Shown here in pieces: positions 49,873 through 61,350 of a stretch of 64,000 nucleotides of DNA. The stretch comes from Sequoia sempervirens. Its lineage: Eukaryota; Streptophyta; Pinopsida; Cupressales; Cupressaceae. The position numbers were made by a program, and so were the translations under genes. The notes below the pieces were generated by a model that was not told where the DNA came from, did no database searches, and saw nothing but the letters and a program-made list of their open reading frames with translations. The stretch covers positions 248,001 through 312,000 of the forward strand of contig VDFB02275638.1 of assembly GCA_007258455.2 (NCBI GenBank). Direction: 5' to 3'. The stretch's first letter is position 1. Each line of letters begins with the position of its first letter.

Positions 49873-51943
49873 CTTTCACAGTCATGGGGGTAACCTCTTG
49901 GTCTTGCTTGAATTTCCCAAAGCACTTGGGAAGTTTTTCCTCAATCTCAACCCTTTTGGAATTAGGTGTTTGTATTAACGTACTTGTCTTCCTTCTTTTC
50001 TTTTTAGACAACTGGACATTTTTTTCCAAAGGGATGGACAGGCTATTTTTCCCTGGCCTTCCAGGCCCTTGCTTGGGCCTAATTGCTTTATTAGACTTCG
50101 AAGATGTGACATTCTCTTGAATCTGGCAGCTTATGACACTGGCCTACAATTCATGGCCATATCCAAGCTCACCCATGGGGATGTCACTCCCTCGAGTGTT
50201 GGTGTGCCTGGGGGCAGTGAGGGTGCTATGACTATCAAGCAACGCATTTGAGATTCCCTTGTTTTCAACCATGAAAGAAAAATTTGTGTGAGCATAAACA
50301 TCCTGGACAGAGGGGTACAAGGTGTCGCCATCAGGGAGGGAAGAGATAGCCAACTAGGGACAAACACTGGGGGTAGTTAGTTCACCCTTGTTTTGTTCTC
50401 CTTCCAAGCTGATAACCTCTTCCTTCACCATGGAGGTAACCCGATCAACCTCTTGCAAGCTGGATTTACCACCCAAAGCAAGTTCTGAGTTGGAACCCAA
50501 AGGCATAAGACGTCTTTCACCATTTTTAACTAGATACATTTGGGTTTTTGAGGTGGGTGAATGACCATTTTTATCTTTAGCAAAAAATTCATTTGCAATT
50601 CTTTTTTTAATCTCCCAAAGGACCAATTGTTGGGCATTTAGCTTCTCCATCAAGGTAGCGTTCATTTAATTCTTTGGGGGCTGGGAGTCAACCCTGGGAT
50701 GGGGGTTAGTTTTAATTTTCACCGCCTCATCCATAGCCAAACTCCCCTACCTCCAATAATGCATCAAAAGGAATTTTGGGTGATTTGACAAGAGAGGCAA
50801 CATGGTTGGCAACTGAGGATGAAGCCTCATGTGCAGGGGCCAAAATTTGGTTGATGATTTGGAGGGGGTCCTGGCTGACATGAGAGTGATTGCCTCTTGT
50901 TCCTAGGTTGGCATCATTTTCCACAGTTTTCCGCTATGACAACTTCTCAGGGTGCTCGTTACTCATGAAGGCCATGGACCCGGAGGAGTGCAAAGGTGGA
51001 ACGAACCCTTTTGCATGGAGCTCTGCTTTAGGATTAGGGATTATCTTAGGGTTTTCCATATTGGGATTGAAATGGATTGGTTTTTCAGGTTCTTCTTGGC
51101 TTGGATCTTCTAAATTAAAGGGAAAATTTTCTGGATGTGACCTTCTTGGCGACAGAGGTAGCACACATTAATTCCACCCAGGATCTCAATGCAGCAACTG
51201 AAGGGACTAACTTCATCCTCGACCTCAATGCCCTAGGGAATTTCAACCCCTGGCTCCAGTGACACCAACACACAGGCGTCAAGGTGAGGAAGAGTCACTT
51301 TCATTTCATCCATTCTCAGGACTTTTCCAAATGGAGCGAGCAGGAGAGGAATGATTCTCCAGTATTCCAATAGGAAGTTTTTTATCACCAACCACCGCAT
51401 ACAGGATAAGGCTAGGATTTCATCAGCAATGGCCGTTGGGGACCATGCTAGGGCTCTGAAACCACAACCCCCTATATTCCAATAGGCCTTTGAGAGCGCC
51501 TTTTCTTGCATAGAATGAGACTTGAAGAAGATTACAAACAAACCACATTGTAACATTCTCACGGAAACTAACAAAATTCTAAATTTATTTTCCCAAATGT
51601 TGGTAAACCAAAATTGAAAAACTTCCTTCTGTGAAGTTTTGTTTTAAATCAACAACGACCAAAAATAGTGGTATCTCTAAAAGTTTTGGATATTTCTCTT
51701 ATAACCGGTAACTTCATGTCATTTTTGGAGATAATTTGTAGATGGGAGGTGTAGAATTACTTACCATGCACACGCACATGGTTAGGAGGTTAAGGAACCT
51801 GTTATGAAGCTAGTTAGAACATCATTTGCGGGGAAGGAGCCCTCGACACCGGAGACAACATCTTTAAAAGACTTCCTTTTCAGCTGGCTAAGCGAGTTAA
51901 CCCCACAATTCCCGGGTCAAGAGGGTCTATAAGCCCCTACCAT
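49862..51943 (-). pseudogene. LINE ORF1 (DUF4283 plus knuckle), broken
   Basis: The N-terminus is MVGAYRPS, a stop, then PGNCGVNSLSQLKRKSFKDV. The DUF4283 core lies at about 51574-51233: AYWNIGGCGFRALAWSPTAI, MDEMKVTLPHLDACVLVSLE. The knuckle CYLCRQEGHIQKIF at about 51165 keeps C, C and H but has lost the last Cys. The C-terminal half is polar and Pro/Ser/Lys-rich, and ends at TAG 49864-49862 inside the ORF2 start. Frame changes and stops are frequent. Confidence 0.75.
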
Positions 51944-52263
51944 TAGAACATGGGAAGTCAAGGCTAACTCACTGGTAGAAACAGAGTGAGAGAGGAGAAC
52001 CACAACCACGAGGTGAAAATAGAACATTAGCGATAAAGGAAACACAAACCCTATTGGCGAAAGGAAAAATAAATGGAGATAAAACCAAGCATGTGAAGAA
52101 GGGGTACCAAGAATAACAAACTGCATGGGGAGGGCCAGCCTCTAGCGGCGTGCTCAGGAGCACAAACCCCTAGGCGAGCATATTTGCTTGGAATTGTTGA
52201 TTTTTCCTTTTAGATTGTCCAGTACTTTGATATTATATATATTAAAATAGGTTGTATATTGTA
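51893..52263 (-). repeat. LINE 5' region, copy R1
   Basis: The 5' UTR and first ORF1 codons of the LINE at 44.3-52.3 kb. It matches 53328-53713 in the same orientation, including AT-rich bases beyond the GC-rich part (ATTAAAATAGGTTGTATATT). Confidence 0.85.
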
Positions 52264-52264
52264 G

Positions 52265-53327
52265 AAAAATGAAGACTAGGCTCGGCGTGAGGGGCAGGGG
52301 AGAGATTTACAGGGGAAAGTGTTGCAGGGAAACCGGAGCGATGTCCAGTGGGACAGACAGGAGGAGCGAAGAACCCGAAATAGGAAGGGATGGGGAGATG
52401 AAATGGAGTGGGAGGAACCAATGGACGTGTTTAGGGACAGGGTAAACAATGGAAGAAATGCGTATGAAAACAATGGCTCTTGGAACCAGCTTGGATACTA
52501 CAGGCCTCAGTGGGTGAGGGAGAAAGGGAAATGGGTCGATAAATGTTGTTCTTTAAATGCTGGACAGAATAGGGCGGATAGGTTCAGGAATAAACATTGG
52601 TCGCAGGAAACTCCCAGATTTGGGAAGAGGGTTTACAACAAGTCTCCAGCGTTTAAAAGCGGCAGACAGGAGCCCCCCTGGATATGGCCTTACCGTTATG
52701 GATATCTCAGAAAGAATGGAGAGAGAATGCGGAGAGATGGACAGCCCGTGAATAGAGATTATTTTCGAGGTAAGAAGCCTGGTTGGAGTAGAGAAGGGAA
52801 AAGCTTGAGTAGGGATGATGCAGGGCAATGGCGGAGAAAAGATTTGGGCTTGGGTGGGCAGGAAAAGGCTTTGCGGCTGAGCAGTGATAAAGGTGTGACC
52901 TCGTTTGATCCTAAACCCTCTTTATTTTTGGAAATAGATACAGTTAAGGAAACTAGGAATCTACTGAAAGACATAGGTTTATTTATGAAATGGGGTGGGG
53001 GGTTTCCAAAGAAGCAGAAAGAAATCAAAAACTGGTGTATGGAGAAATGGGGTAGTAAGATAGTGGTTAGGGCAATGCAAAACAATTTTTATCTGGTTAC
53101 CTTTCCCACTCAAACGGAAAAAAACAAAGTAAGAAATTCAGGACCATTCTTTATGGATGGATCACAAATGCATTTCTTTGACTGGAATCCAAATTTTGAC
53201 ACGGGAAAGCACGAAATTGTGGAAAGCTTCACTTGGATTCGACTATACAACCTTCCATCAGAATTCTGGTCAGAAAATACATTGAAGAGTGGTGGTAGAC
53301 TTCCCCAAATTTTTTCAAGGGCTGAGT
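52265..53327 (+). pseudogene. ORF1 fragment of an RNase H-type LINE, opposite strand
   Basis: A long open frame (52319-53335) on the plus strand. Its first in-frame ATG is 52403. A basic Arg/Trp/Gly-rich region is followed by FMKWGGGFPKKQKEIKNWCM, NNFYLVTFPTQTEKNKVRNS, GPFFMDG, and FTWIRLYNLPSEFWSENTLK, a DUF4283 core closest to the ORF1 at 17.5-17.8 kb (FMKWGGG, NSGPF, LPxEYW). It stops abruptly at the second copy of the LINE 5' region, so the C-terminal half and ORF2 are absent. An earlier ATG at 52269 is in another frame. Confidence 0.75.
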
Positions 53328-53713
53328 CGAGTTAACCCCACAATTCCTAGGGTTGGGAGGGTCTATAAGCCCCGCCATTAGAACATGGGAAGTCGAGGCC
53401 AACTCACCTGCAAAAGCAAGCGAGAGAAGAACCACAACACAGGAGGCAGAAAGAGAACATTAATGAGAAAGGAAACACAAACCCTACTGGCGAAGGGAAA
53501 AATAAATGGAGATAAAAACCAAGCATGCAAAGGGTACCAAGAACAACAAAATTGCATGGGGGAGGGCCAACCTCCCCCACCTGGCACCTGCGACGTACTC
53601 CTACATGAACCCCTAGACGACCGCCCTGCTTGGAATTGTTGAGTTTTCCCTTAGATTGTCCAATTTTTTGATTTTTTTTTATATTATCTATATTAAAATA
53701 GGTTGTATATTAT
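53328..53713 (-). repeat. LINE 5' region, copy R2
   Basis: A second copy of the 5' UTR and ORF1 start (ATG 53378; MAGLIDPP, NPRNCGVNSTQPLKK) in the same minus orientation as R1. Its ORF1 frame runs into the antisense of the plus-strand fragment and ends. Confidence 0.85.
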
Positions 53714-53719
53714 ATATAA

Positions 53720-54240
53720 AAAGACCTAAAATAATATAGGTTATCTTATATACCTATATATTATAGGTTATAATTTTTTTTGGAGAACCTATATATATAA
53801 ATTAATATAAAAATATGCATGATGAAAAAACTTATTAATGAAAAGGAGAGCATATAATAATTAAATTATACCTTAAAATATTAAAAACACAGATAAAAAA
53901 GATATTAGTCTAATGGAAAGAATAATACAATTTTATTATTTTAATAGTGTGAATCCAAATCTCTATAAAATAGTTAATTGATTTTTGTGAGACTTTTCTT
54001 TAATAAAAAACTAACAATTGCATTCTTAAAAAAAGTCAAAATAAGTAACATTTATTTATTTTAGAAAGATTTAATGAGATGAATTTATAAAGCAAAAAAT
54101 GAAAAATCATTCTTTAAAAAAATGTACCTTGCTTTCCTACTTTGCTTTCCCTACAATGGATCAATAACACACATAACTTTTTAACCAATCATATGCATAA
54201 GAAATTATTTTTATAATTTGTAAAGTTAAATATTTTACAA
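53720..54240. other. Anonymous AT-rich sequence
   Basis: No gene or element end is supported. Confidence 0.5.
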
Positions 54241-54244
54241 GTTG

Positions 54245-54680
54245 ACTGTCTTTTTGGAGAAGTGCCAAACTTACTGTAGGGTTAGCGATAGGAAAGAAGA
54301 ACCGTTCAAAGTAAGGCAAAATGAGGATGAAAGTTTGGAGGATTACCTAGATAGGTTTATCTTCTTATCTAAACGTTGTGGTCGAGGAGTCATAAGTCTC
54401 TGTATTCTAAAGACCTTATTCCTTAAAGGTCTCAATGATGAAGCTCAGAGGAGCTTGGATTTAATGGGAAAAGGAGACGTGTCCCAACTGGGACTAGATG
54501 ATATTATAGAACTGTGTCAGAATTTCTCTTGAACTCAAGGAGGAATCATAAAGTCTACTCTCTTTAAAGGTTCTAATGATATCAACAAACTTCTTGAAGA
54601 GCTTGCTAACTTCAAAACTGACATTCTCATCCAGTTAAACACTAATTTAGATGGCATACAGGCTAAAAACCCGAAATCAT
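54245..54680 (+). pseudogene. LTR-retrotransposon gag fragment
   Basis: The frame reads KEEPFKVRQNEDESLEDYLD, RFIFLSKRC, LKTLFLKGLNDEAQRSLDLM. This is the retrotrans_gag pattern (few-residue basic start, ESLxDYxxRF, then LxxLFLxGL). A TGA after QNFS interrupts it, and the frame continues with TQGGIIKSTLFKG and an ELANFKTDILIQLNTNL helix. No start codon, LTR or pol is attached. Confidence 0.6.
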
Positions 54681-55244
54681 GAAACCTTGTCCATCTATTG
54701 TCCCAAGTGCAATTTTATTTTAATTTTTTTAAATATTATTTTTGATTGGTTGAAAACTAAATTATTAATAACTAGTTAACTGAAAAAAGATAGACTCATT
54801 ATAATAGTACTATGCCAATGGCAAGTACTAATAATAAGTTTTAATAAAAGTATATATTTTTTAAATAATAATATTAATAATAATAAATCAACAAATTATG
54901 AATTGACTTTTTATCTTTTGAATAGGTTTCATTTTATCTTTCACTTTTTAAGTTTGGTGTTACTTTTAATTTTTAATATAAAAGTTAGAATTTTACTTTT
55001 AACAATTTTAATATAGTGTATTTTTATTTTTAATATTTTATTGAGATAAGTTTTAGTTTTTAAAATTTAATTTATCTAAATAATATTTTATAATATTTTT
55101 TTTATTTGTTAATATTGAGTTTATATTGATATTGTTTGTAATATATTAATCATATTTTTTTAGGTACATATTTTATTAATATTTGAATTCTAATAAATTA
55201 AAAAATAGTTTAAATTTTTTATTTAATCATTTATTAATTTAATA

Positions 55245-55945
55245 AGTTAATTATTTGCTATTAATTTTTTAGAATTTTTATGTTTATTAATATTTGGATT
55301 TTGATATATTTTGACTTTTCATTTAGTTTATTTTATTTTAGTTTAAAATTAAAATTTAAGTTTGAAATTCATGTAAGGACTCAGTTCGGGGACCTTAAGG
55401 GAGATTTTTTATTTATTTATTTTTTATATATTTTGGCTTCCACTTACGGGATTCTCGTTCATGTCCTAACTAGTTGTTTAGATTCTTAACTTTTGTTTAG
55501 AAAGTATCAATTAGCCAAATTGGGCTATAGTGTCCAAACGAGACGTATTGAAATAAAGCCAAACGGGCTCTTTTGTTCTTTGGGAAAACTGGTTCATATG
55601 GAATCGGGTCTAATGGACCCTATCACTACCCAATTCGGCGTAGATCTACTGATGACCAATCGGGCCTAAACAATTCAAACGAATCGAAACCCAATCCAAT
55701 ACGGGATAGGTATACACATTTGCCATGCGGCTAAATGAGAACGAGATTGATTAATATGCTCTGATACCACATGCAAGTGACTCAAGGTCCGGATTGACCT
55801 TGATGAGTCTAAGTCTCTAACTTATTTGCTATTAATTTTAAAAAATTATTATGTAAATTAATATTTGTATATTGATATATTTTGACTTTCCATTTAGTTT
55901 ATTTTATTTTAGTTTTTAATTTAAATTTAAGTTTGAAATTTATTT
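55245..55945. repeat. Flanking direct repeats (about 125 bp) around a TRIM-like insert
   Basis: 55245-55370 and 55822-55945 share TATTTGCTATTAATTTT and GATATATTTTGACTTT, then CATTTAGTTTATTTTATTTT. They bracket the insert at 55373-55820, so they are either a long duplication of host sequence or a dimeric repeat. Confidence 0.7.
55373..55820 (-). mobile_element. TRIM-like miniature LTR element
   Basis: GCTCTGATACCA at 55758-55769 is the exact complement of the plant tRNA-iMet primer site TGGTATCAGAGC, so the element reads on the minus strand. The sequence just right of it (TGCAAGTGACTCAAGG...GACCTTGATGAG) resembles that at the left end (TGTAAGGACTCAG...GACCTTAAGGGAG), as short terminal repeats would. 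There is no coding capacity. The boundaries are approximate. Confidence 0.5.
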
Positions 55946-56072
55946 TTATTATTTATGTATTTTTATTAAATTACAAATAATAATTAAAAATTATTAGAAT
56001 TAATTTAATTTATAGTTATTTATCTTATTAAACTTTTAATTATTGTAGAATAATTATATTTTGGATTTTCAT

Positions 56073-56679
56073 TTTTTTTTGGGTGAATTGCTACTAAGGG
56101 GTAGCACCCATATCGCTTTTGATTGGAGCTATGAACTAGTGAGGCCACATTCGGGGGACCTCATCCCCACCATTCTATGCTTGCTTGCATTCCTGCCAAG
56201 CTCCCTGCAAGACCTGACAACTTTCCTCCGTCTGCTACGCTTGCCTGCATTCTCGCCAAGCTCCCTGTAGGACCCGACGTTAACTCTACTCCTCTCCTCC
56301 TCTCCTCCAATGCTCCCCTCCATCTCTCTGCCCTTGTTGTCACCCATGGCTTACCCAACCATTCATCCTCCTTCTGATCCTGTGGCACTCCCAGCCATCA
56401 CCTCAACCACCTACCTACAATCACCGAGCTTCCTTCACTGACCCCATAGAGATGTTCGCCAACACTGTCTGTTGTTTTACCTCCCCAAGCGTTGATCATT
56501 GCCACCCTTTTGCACATGTCTCCCTCTGTCTATCGTGCATTCAACCTCCATCCTCCGTCTCATAGTCCTTGGCCAGCGATCGATGAGTGTTCAAACCACC
56601 ATCCATCGGTGGGATTCGAACACTAGACAATAGATTTACTACTGCTTGCAACTTGCTGTTGCACTAGGGGCTCATCCCC
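56073..56679 (-). mobile_element. tRNA-derived SINE, 607 bp, with 15-bp target duplication
   Basis: A perfect 15-bp direct repeat, ATTTTGGATTTTCAT, flanks the element (56058-56072 and 56680-56694). On the minus strand it begins GGGGATGAGCCCCTAGTGCA. It carries a pol III B box (GTTCGAATCCC at about 56619-56609) with an A-box-like stretch some 50 bases upstream, and ends in an A tract (T-run at 56073). An internal 40-bp segment is duplicated with a 60-bp period (56179-56218, 56239-56278). Its 607 bp is long for a plant SINE. Confidence 0.85.
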
Positions 56680-56904
56680 ATTTTGGATTTTCATTATAAT
56701 CTATATAATAAAATGAATTTCAAACTTAAAATATAAATTAAAATTTTTAGAGTGAGAGAGAAGGTAACTTTTGATTAGTCATTTCATGCCAACAATCCAA
56801 GGATAGAACATCCGGGGAGTTATGCTCAAGTTAGCATGTCATTTGATTAAGGATATGATAATCCACCTTTAAAACCTTTTCATTGTACCCATTGCATGCT
56901 TAGG

Positions 56905-57430
56905 AGGAAAATAAAGAGAGAAATAGAGAAGTAAAGAGGGAGACAAAGAGATACAAGAGATAAAAAGAGAGATAAAGATAAAAAAAATAGAGGTATAGAT
57001 ATAAAGGAATAAATATGGAGAGACAAAAAGATAGAGATAAGAAGAGAGATAAAAGAAAGAGAGAGGAAAAGAGAGAGGATGAGAGACATAGATAGATATA
57101 GTCACATAAAGAGAGATAGATAGATAAAAAGATAAAGAGAAACAAGAGACAAAGATATAAAGAGATATCTCTCTCTTTTTCTTCCCATATCTCTCTATAT
57201 ATATCTCCCCATACGTACCTCTCCCTATCTCTCTCTATATATCTCCCTCTCTCTACCTCTCTCTATATAAATTCCTATCTATATCTTTCTATCCCTCCAT
57301 CTCTCCCTCTCTCATTCTCTCCCTCTCTCCTTGTCTCTCCCTCTTTCTATCTCTATTTCTCTCTCCATTTCCATCTCCATTTCCATATCTATCTTTCTCT
57401 CTATCTATCTCCCTATCTCTATCTCCTTAG
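56905..57430. repeat. GA-rich tract switching to CT-rich tract
   Basis: Purine-rich GAGAGATA repeats run to about 57165 and pyrimidine-rich CTCTCTAT repeats continue to 57430. The switch point is the perfect palindrome AGAGATATCTCT (57161-57172). Frames here are low complexity. Confidence 0.9.
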
Positions 57431-58460
57431 GGTAAAAGTTCAAAGCCGTGTCATTTTTATAAAGGAAATAACCAACATCGATCCAACTTTTAAATTTGAA
57501 TCACTAAAAAGTGACATATATGTTTTGAATTTTGAAATGATGTAAACTAGTAAAATGTGCATTTTTAATATATTTTAAGTTTCTCTTTTTTTGAAAAATT
57601 AAAAATTTATTTTAAAATAGTTTTTAATAAATTGACCCTATAATTTAGTTGCTGATAAAATGCTAAAAAATGAAATTACAATAGACGTCAACCTTTTATA
57701 GCAATTTTTTTTTTCTCTTTCAATTTTTTGTGTATTTATAACTTGAAATTTTAGTGCATGGATATTTTTTTTCCAATTTTGATAAATATATATTTTTAAA
57801 CAAATATTAAAATGTGCATGTATGGAAACATAGTTGTTTCCATTCGATGTCAACTTTCATATTAAATATTTATCTAAAATAGAAAAAAATTATACCATCT
57901 TGATATAGATTCTTTTATCTAGTGCATCATAATTTTTTCAAGTTTTTTAAATAAGTTTTAGTGTTTTTCTTTAGCATGGTAATCAACCTAATATTTTGTG
58001 CTTATAACCTACTTTTAATAAAAAAAAGAAGAAGAACAAAATAACTATTAAAATATATATTTTTGAAAACTACACTAATGGATCTACAAAAGGGTATTTT
58101 TGTATTTAAAAAATGTTATTTATATGAGTAAGGAGTCATTGATGTTGGAGTACAGGACCACTGAGAGGGGAGGGTGGGCGAATCAATGGTCTCATGAGAA
58201 ATCAAATTTCAAAACTTAACAAGTACTTGTATTATGCAAAGAGACTTATTGAAAACACTTCAAACATTATAGGTATTGAATGTTGAGGGAGTCACAATGA
58301 TAAGCAAATCAAAACATAATACTTGAACAAAGACGACCAATCAAGCACAATATGACAAGGCACCAAGAGGAGACATAACACAAGTTTTATGAGTGGAAAG
58401 CCCTAAAAGGGTGAAAACCACTCTAAAAATAATTTTCATTAAGCCTCATTGGTTACAAAT
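57431..58460. other. Anonymous AT-rich sequence
   Basis: No gene is supported. CCACTGAGAGGGGAGGGTGG near 58160 resembles a motif I associate with plant repeats, but no element ends were found. Confidence 0.45.
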
Positions 58461-58462
58461 TG

Positions 58463-58632
58463 TATGCCTCACTGGAAAAACAACATGCCTCACTCGCAAA
58501 ACATGCCTCACTGGCTAAACAACATGCCTTGCTAGCAACCCAATATGCCTCATTGACAAATCATCATGCCCCACTGGCTAAACAACATGCCTCACTGGCA
58601 AAACACCATGCCTCGTGGGAAAACATACATCA
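58463..58632 (+). repeat. 21-bp minisatellite, 8 units
   Basis: The unit ATGCCTCACTGGCAAAACAAC is repeated eight times: seven units of 21 bp and one of 18. Because all lengths are multiples of three, one frame stays open and reads as a seven-residue repeat (HASLAKQ). Flanking sequence shows no gene, so it is treated as a repeat and not as a protein. Confidence 0.9.
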
Positions 58633-58639
58633 CTTCAGA

Positions 58640-60175
58640 AGAAATTAGCAAAACTCAGAGGGTTACACTGTTTCTAGACAAATCACTGCTCTATCAAAAA
58701 CTTCATCTCCCTTATTCACACTTACCATATCATTATTTCATCAATTTGAAAATCACAGTTCTAAAAGCTCACTAACTCCATTGGAAATCATCATGTTTAG
58801 ATCATAAAAGCAACATACCCTTGAATACAAGAATGAAATACTGTTATACCTGTCTATCTTCTTTTTCACATCAAAAACATACTCACAAAATGACCAAATC
58901 CGTACCAATCTCCAATACACAACACTTGACCGTTGGAATTCAAACAACCTTTCAATCTAGAACATTTATCTTTAGTTTGGTGCCATCAAGGTACCCATTG
59001 ATCTTTTCCTTTTCAAATTGTTACATAACATAGCTAAATATAGTGACTATCGGACTCTCGTCAAAGCTTAAGCTTCTAAAAATAACCGTTCATTAGGTTT
59101 AAAGGAGAGCCATTAATCCTCGACACCCGCCAACATACCAATTAAATTATAACCATTGATTTGTCTTTAGGCAGTAGAATATAAACTATTGACTTGTTTG
59201 ACCAGTTAAAGAAGGAGAAAGGGTTGGTAAATCAATGCAAATAACTCCCTTAAGTGGTCACTTAAGTGACCATCGACTGGCTATCTCAAGTCAATAAAAT
59301 AATATAACATAAAGTAACTTTGTTATAAACTTTGCACAAAGTCTTCCATTTAGGGTTTTAGAATCAATATTTCAACCAATGAAGTAACTCTAGACAAATT
59401 CAATACTATGAATTTGCAACCATGTGACAATACTCTGACTTTTGATTCAAGCATATGCCTTTGATGCAAAATATTGTGCCTTTGATATTGACAGAGAAGA
59501 TAAGCTTGGATGAAGTATAGGTTCTAACTTTAGAAACTTAAGCGAAGTTCTCAACAACAAACTTCTTCCCACACCACTAACTCCACCAACCATGGTTTTA
59601 TTCAAAACTCCTGTACCGAATATCACTGAATGCTCATCAAGTACTATTGTTATAAAGCAACTTTTTGGAAGCAACAAACATCTTCAAAGAAATGAATGAC
59701 AAATACCTTTGCTTTGGCAACAACACCAACCATGAGATGAACAACCTCCCGAAACACCTTTGAAGAACATGAACCATGAGAACAATGTTGAAAGCAATTC
59801 TCTAGCTGCAACAAGCATCAAACAAGTACCTTTGGTATCAAACACCTTTTGTACCCTGAACACAAAACAATTATCATTGACACCAATGACAAACAACTCT
59901 GAGCATCTCTTGACATCAATGACAAACCATGCCAACAATTGAAACATTATTATTTTTAAATGATTTTATTTTTTTGGTAAATTGGCCTCAAAGTGGTGCT
60001 ACATATGCATTTAGCCAGTTACAATTTTAGTTGAAAAAGTTATGGAAACATCTAACTTAGCTAGAATGAATCTTACTAGATCATAATTTTGACCAAAAAT
60101 GATTTTTAGTTAGAAACACTTAAATTCACTTGTGTCGATAAATTAGTCAAAAGTGTGACACAACTTTGTACTTTT
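58640..60175. other. Anonymous sequence
   Basis: No gene, RNA or element end is supported. Overlapping open frames on both strands at 59440-59950 have no recognisable motif. Confidence 0.45.
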
Positions 60176-60179
60176 ACCA

Positions 60180-61350
60180 CTTACCTCTCCTTACATCTCT
60201 TTCGCTCTTTCCCCTCTATCTTTTCCACTATATATCTCTCCATCTCTCCCTCCCTCCCTCTCTATCTATTTATATTTATCTCTCCCTTTCTATATCTATC
60301 TCAATATCTCTCACTTAGATACACATAATCCTTGTTTCTCCTTCTCTATCTCTATCTCTATATCTCTTTCACTCTCTCTCTCACACACACTCATTGTTTC
60401 TCGCTTCTTATCTCTATCTCTATCTCTCCATCTCTCCCCCTCTCTATTAATTATCTCTATCACCTCCTTTATCTCTCACTCTTTCCCCCTCTATATATAT
60501 ATCTTCCCATCTCTCCTCTCTCTCTCTATTTATATCTCATTATATATATATATATATATCTCATTTACTCATTTCTCACTCCATCTCTCCTACTCTCTCT
60601 TTATATATATCCCTCCCTCTACATCTCTCTATATATCACTTCCTATATATTTCTCTCTCCATCTCCCCCTCTTTCATTGTCTCCCTCTTTCTATAGATCT
60701 ATCTCTCCCTCTCCCTCTCCCTCTCTATATATTTATCTCTCTCTGTCTTTGTCTCTCTCTCTCACCCTTTCTATCTTTCCCAAGTTATATTTATCTCTCT
60801 ATCTATCCTTTATATCCCTATCTTTCCCTCTCCCCCCCTCCCTATCACCTCCTCTCTCTATATCTCTCTACTTTTCTCTACTATCTCTATTTATCTCCCT
60901 CCATGTCCCTCCCTCTTTATCTATTTATACATACCTATCTCTCTCCATATCTCTAACTTACTCATACACACACATACTCCTTGTTTCTCCCTCCCTATCT
61001 CTAGCTCCATCTCTATCTCTATCTCTCCATATTTAAATTCTTACATATCTCCCTCTATCTCTATCTCATTATCTATCCATCTCTTTTTACCCCCATATCT
61101 TTCCCTCTCTCCAACCCTCTCTATATATCACTTCCTATCTCTATCTTTATATGTCTATCTCTCCCTCTCTCATTCTTTCCCTCTCTCCCCCTCTCTATAT
61201 ATTTATCTCTTCCATTACTATCTATCCCTTTGTCCTCTCTCTTTATCTCTTCCTCTCCTTCTCTCCATATCATCTCCATCCCCATTTCCATCTCTAACTT
61301 CCTCTATCTCTCTCCCCCCTATATCTCTCCCTCTCTCTCCCTCTCTCCCT
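60180..61350. repeat. Long CT-rich/AT low-complexity tract
   Basis: Nearly 1.2 kb of imperfect CTCTCTAT, CCCTCTCT and TATATCTC. The 234-codon frame across it is Ser/Leu/Tyr low complexity and is not a gene. Confidence 0.9.

Larger units (their letters stand above)
44267..52264 (-). mobile_element. LINE-1 class retrotransposon without RNase H, decayed
   Basis: On the minus strand: a 5' UTR (about 52264-51944), ORF1 (51943-49862), ORF2 (49872-46134), a 3' UTR of about 0.5 kb and a tail of eight A (T-run at 44267-44274). A 1.34-kb retroposon sits in the last bases of the 3' UTR. ORF2 ends after the zf-RVT motif, and no RNase H could be found between it and the tail, unlike the LINE at 17-24.7 kb, so this is a different lineage. 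Many frameshifts and stops make it inactive. Confidence 0.8.

Noticed and set aside
51893..53713. The flanking repeats R1/R2 as LTRs of a small LTR element
   Set aside because: They lack TG...CA ends, a primer site, a polypurine tract and a target duplication, and their sequence is LINE 5' UTR plus an ORF1 start.
56129..56388. Overlapping Arg/Gly-rich frames
   Set aside because: They fall inside the SINE body and reflect its internal duplication and GC content.
56600..56679. A functional tRNA gene
   Set aside because: A B box is present, but there is no cloverleaf; the 15-bp target duplication and A tract make it a SINE.
58463..58632. CRISPR array
   Set aside because: The units are contiguous with no unique spacers, and this is plant nuclear DNA.
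60332..61036. 234-codon open frame
   Set aside because: It is translation of a CT/AT simple-sequence tract: only Ser, Leu, Tyr, Ile and Pro, with no domain.
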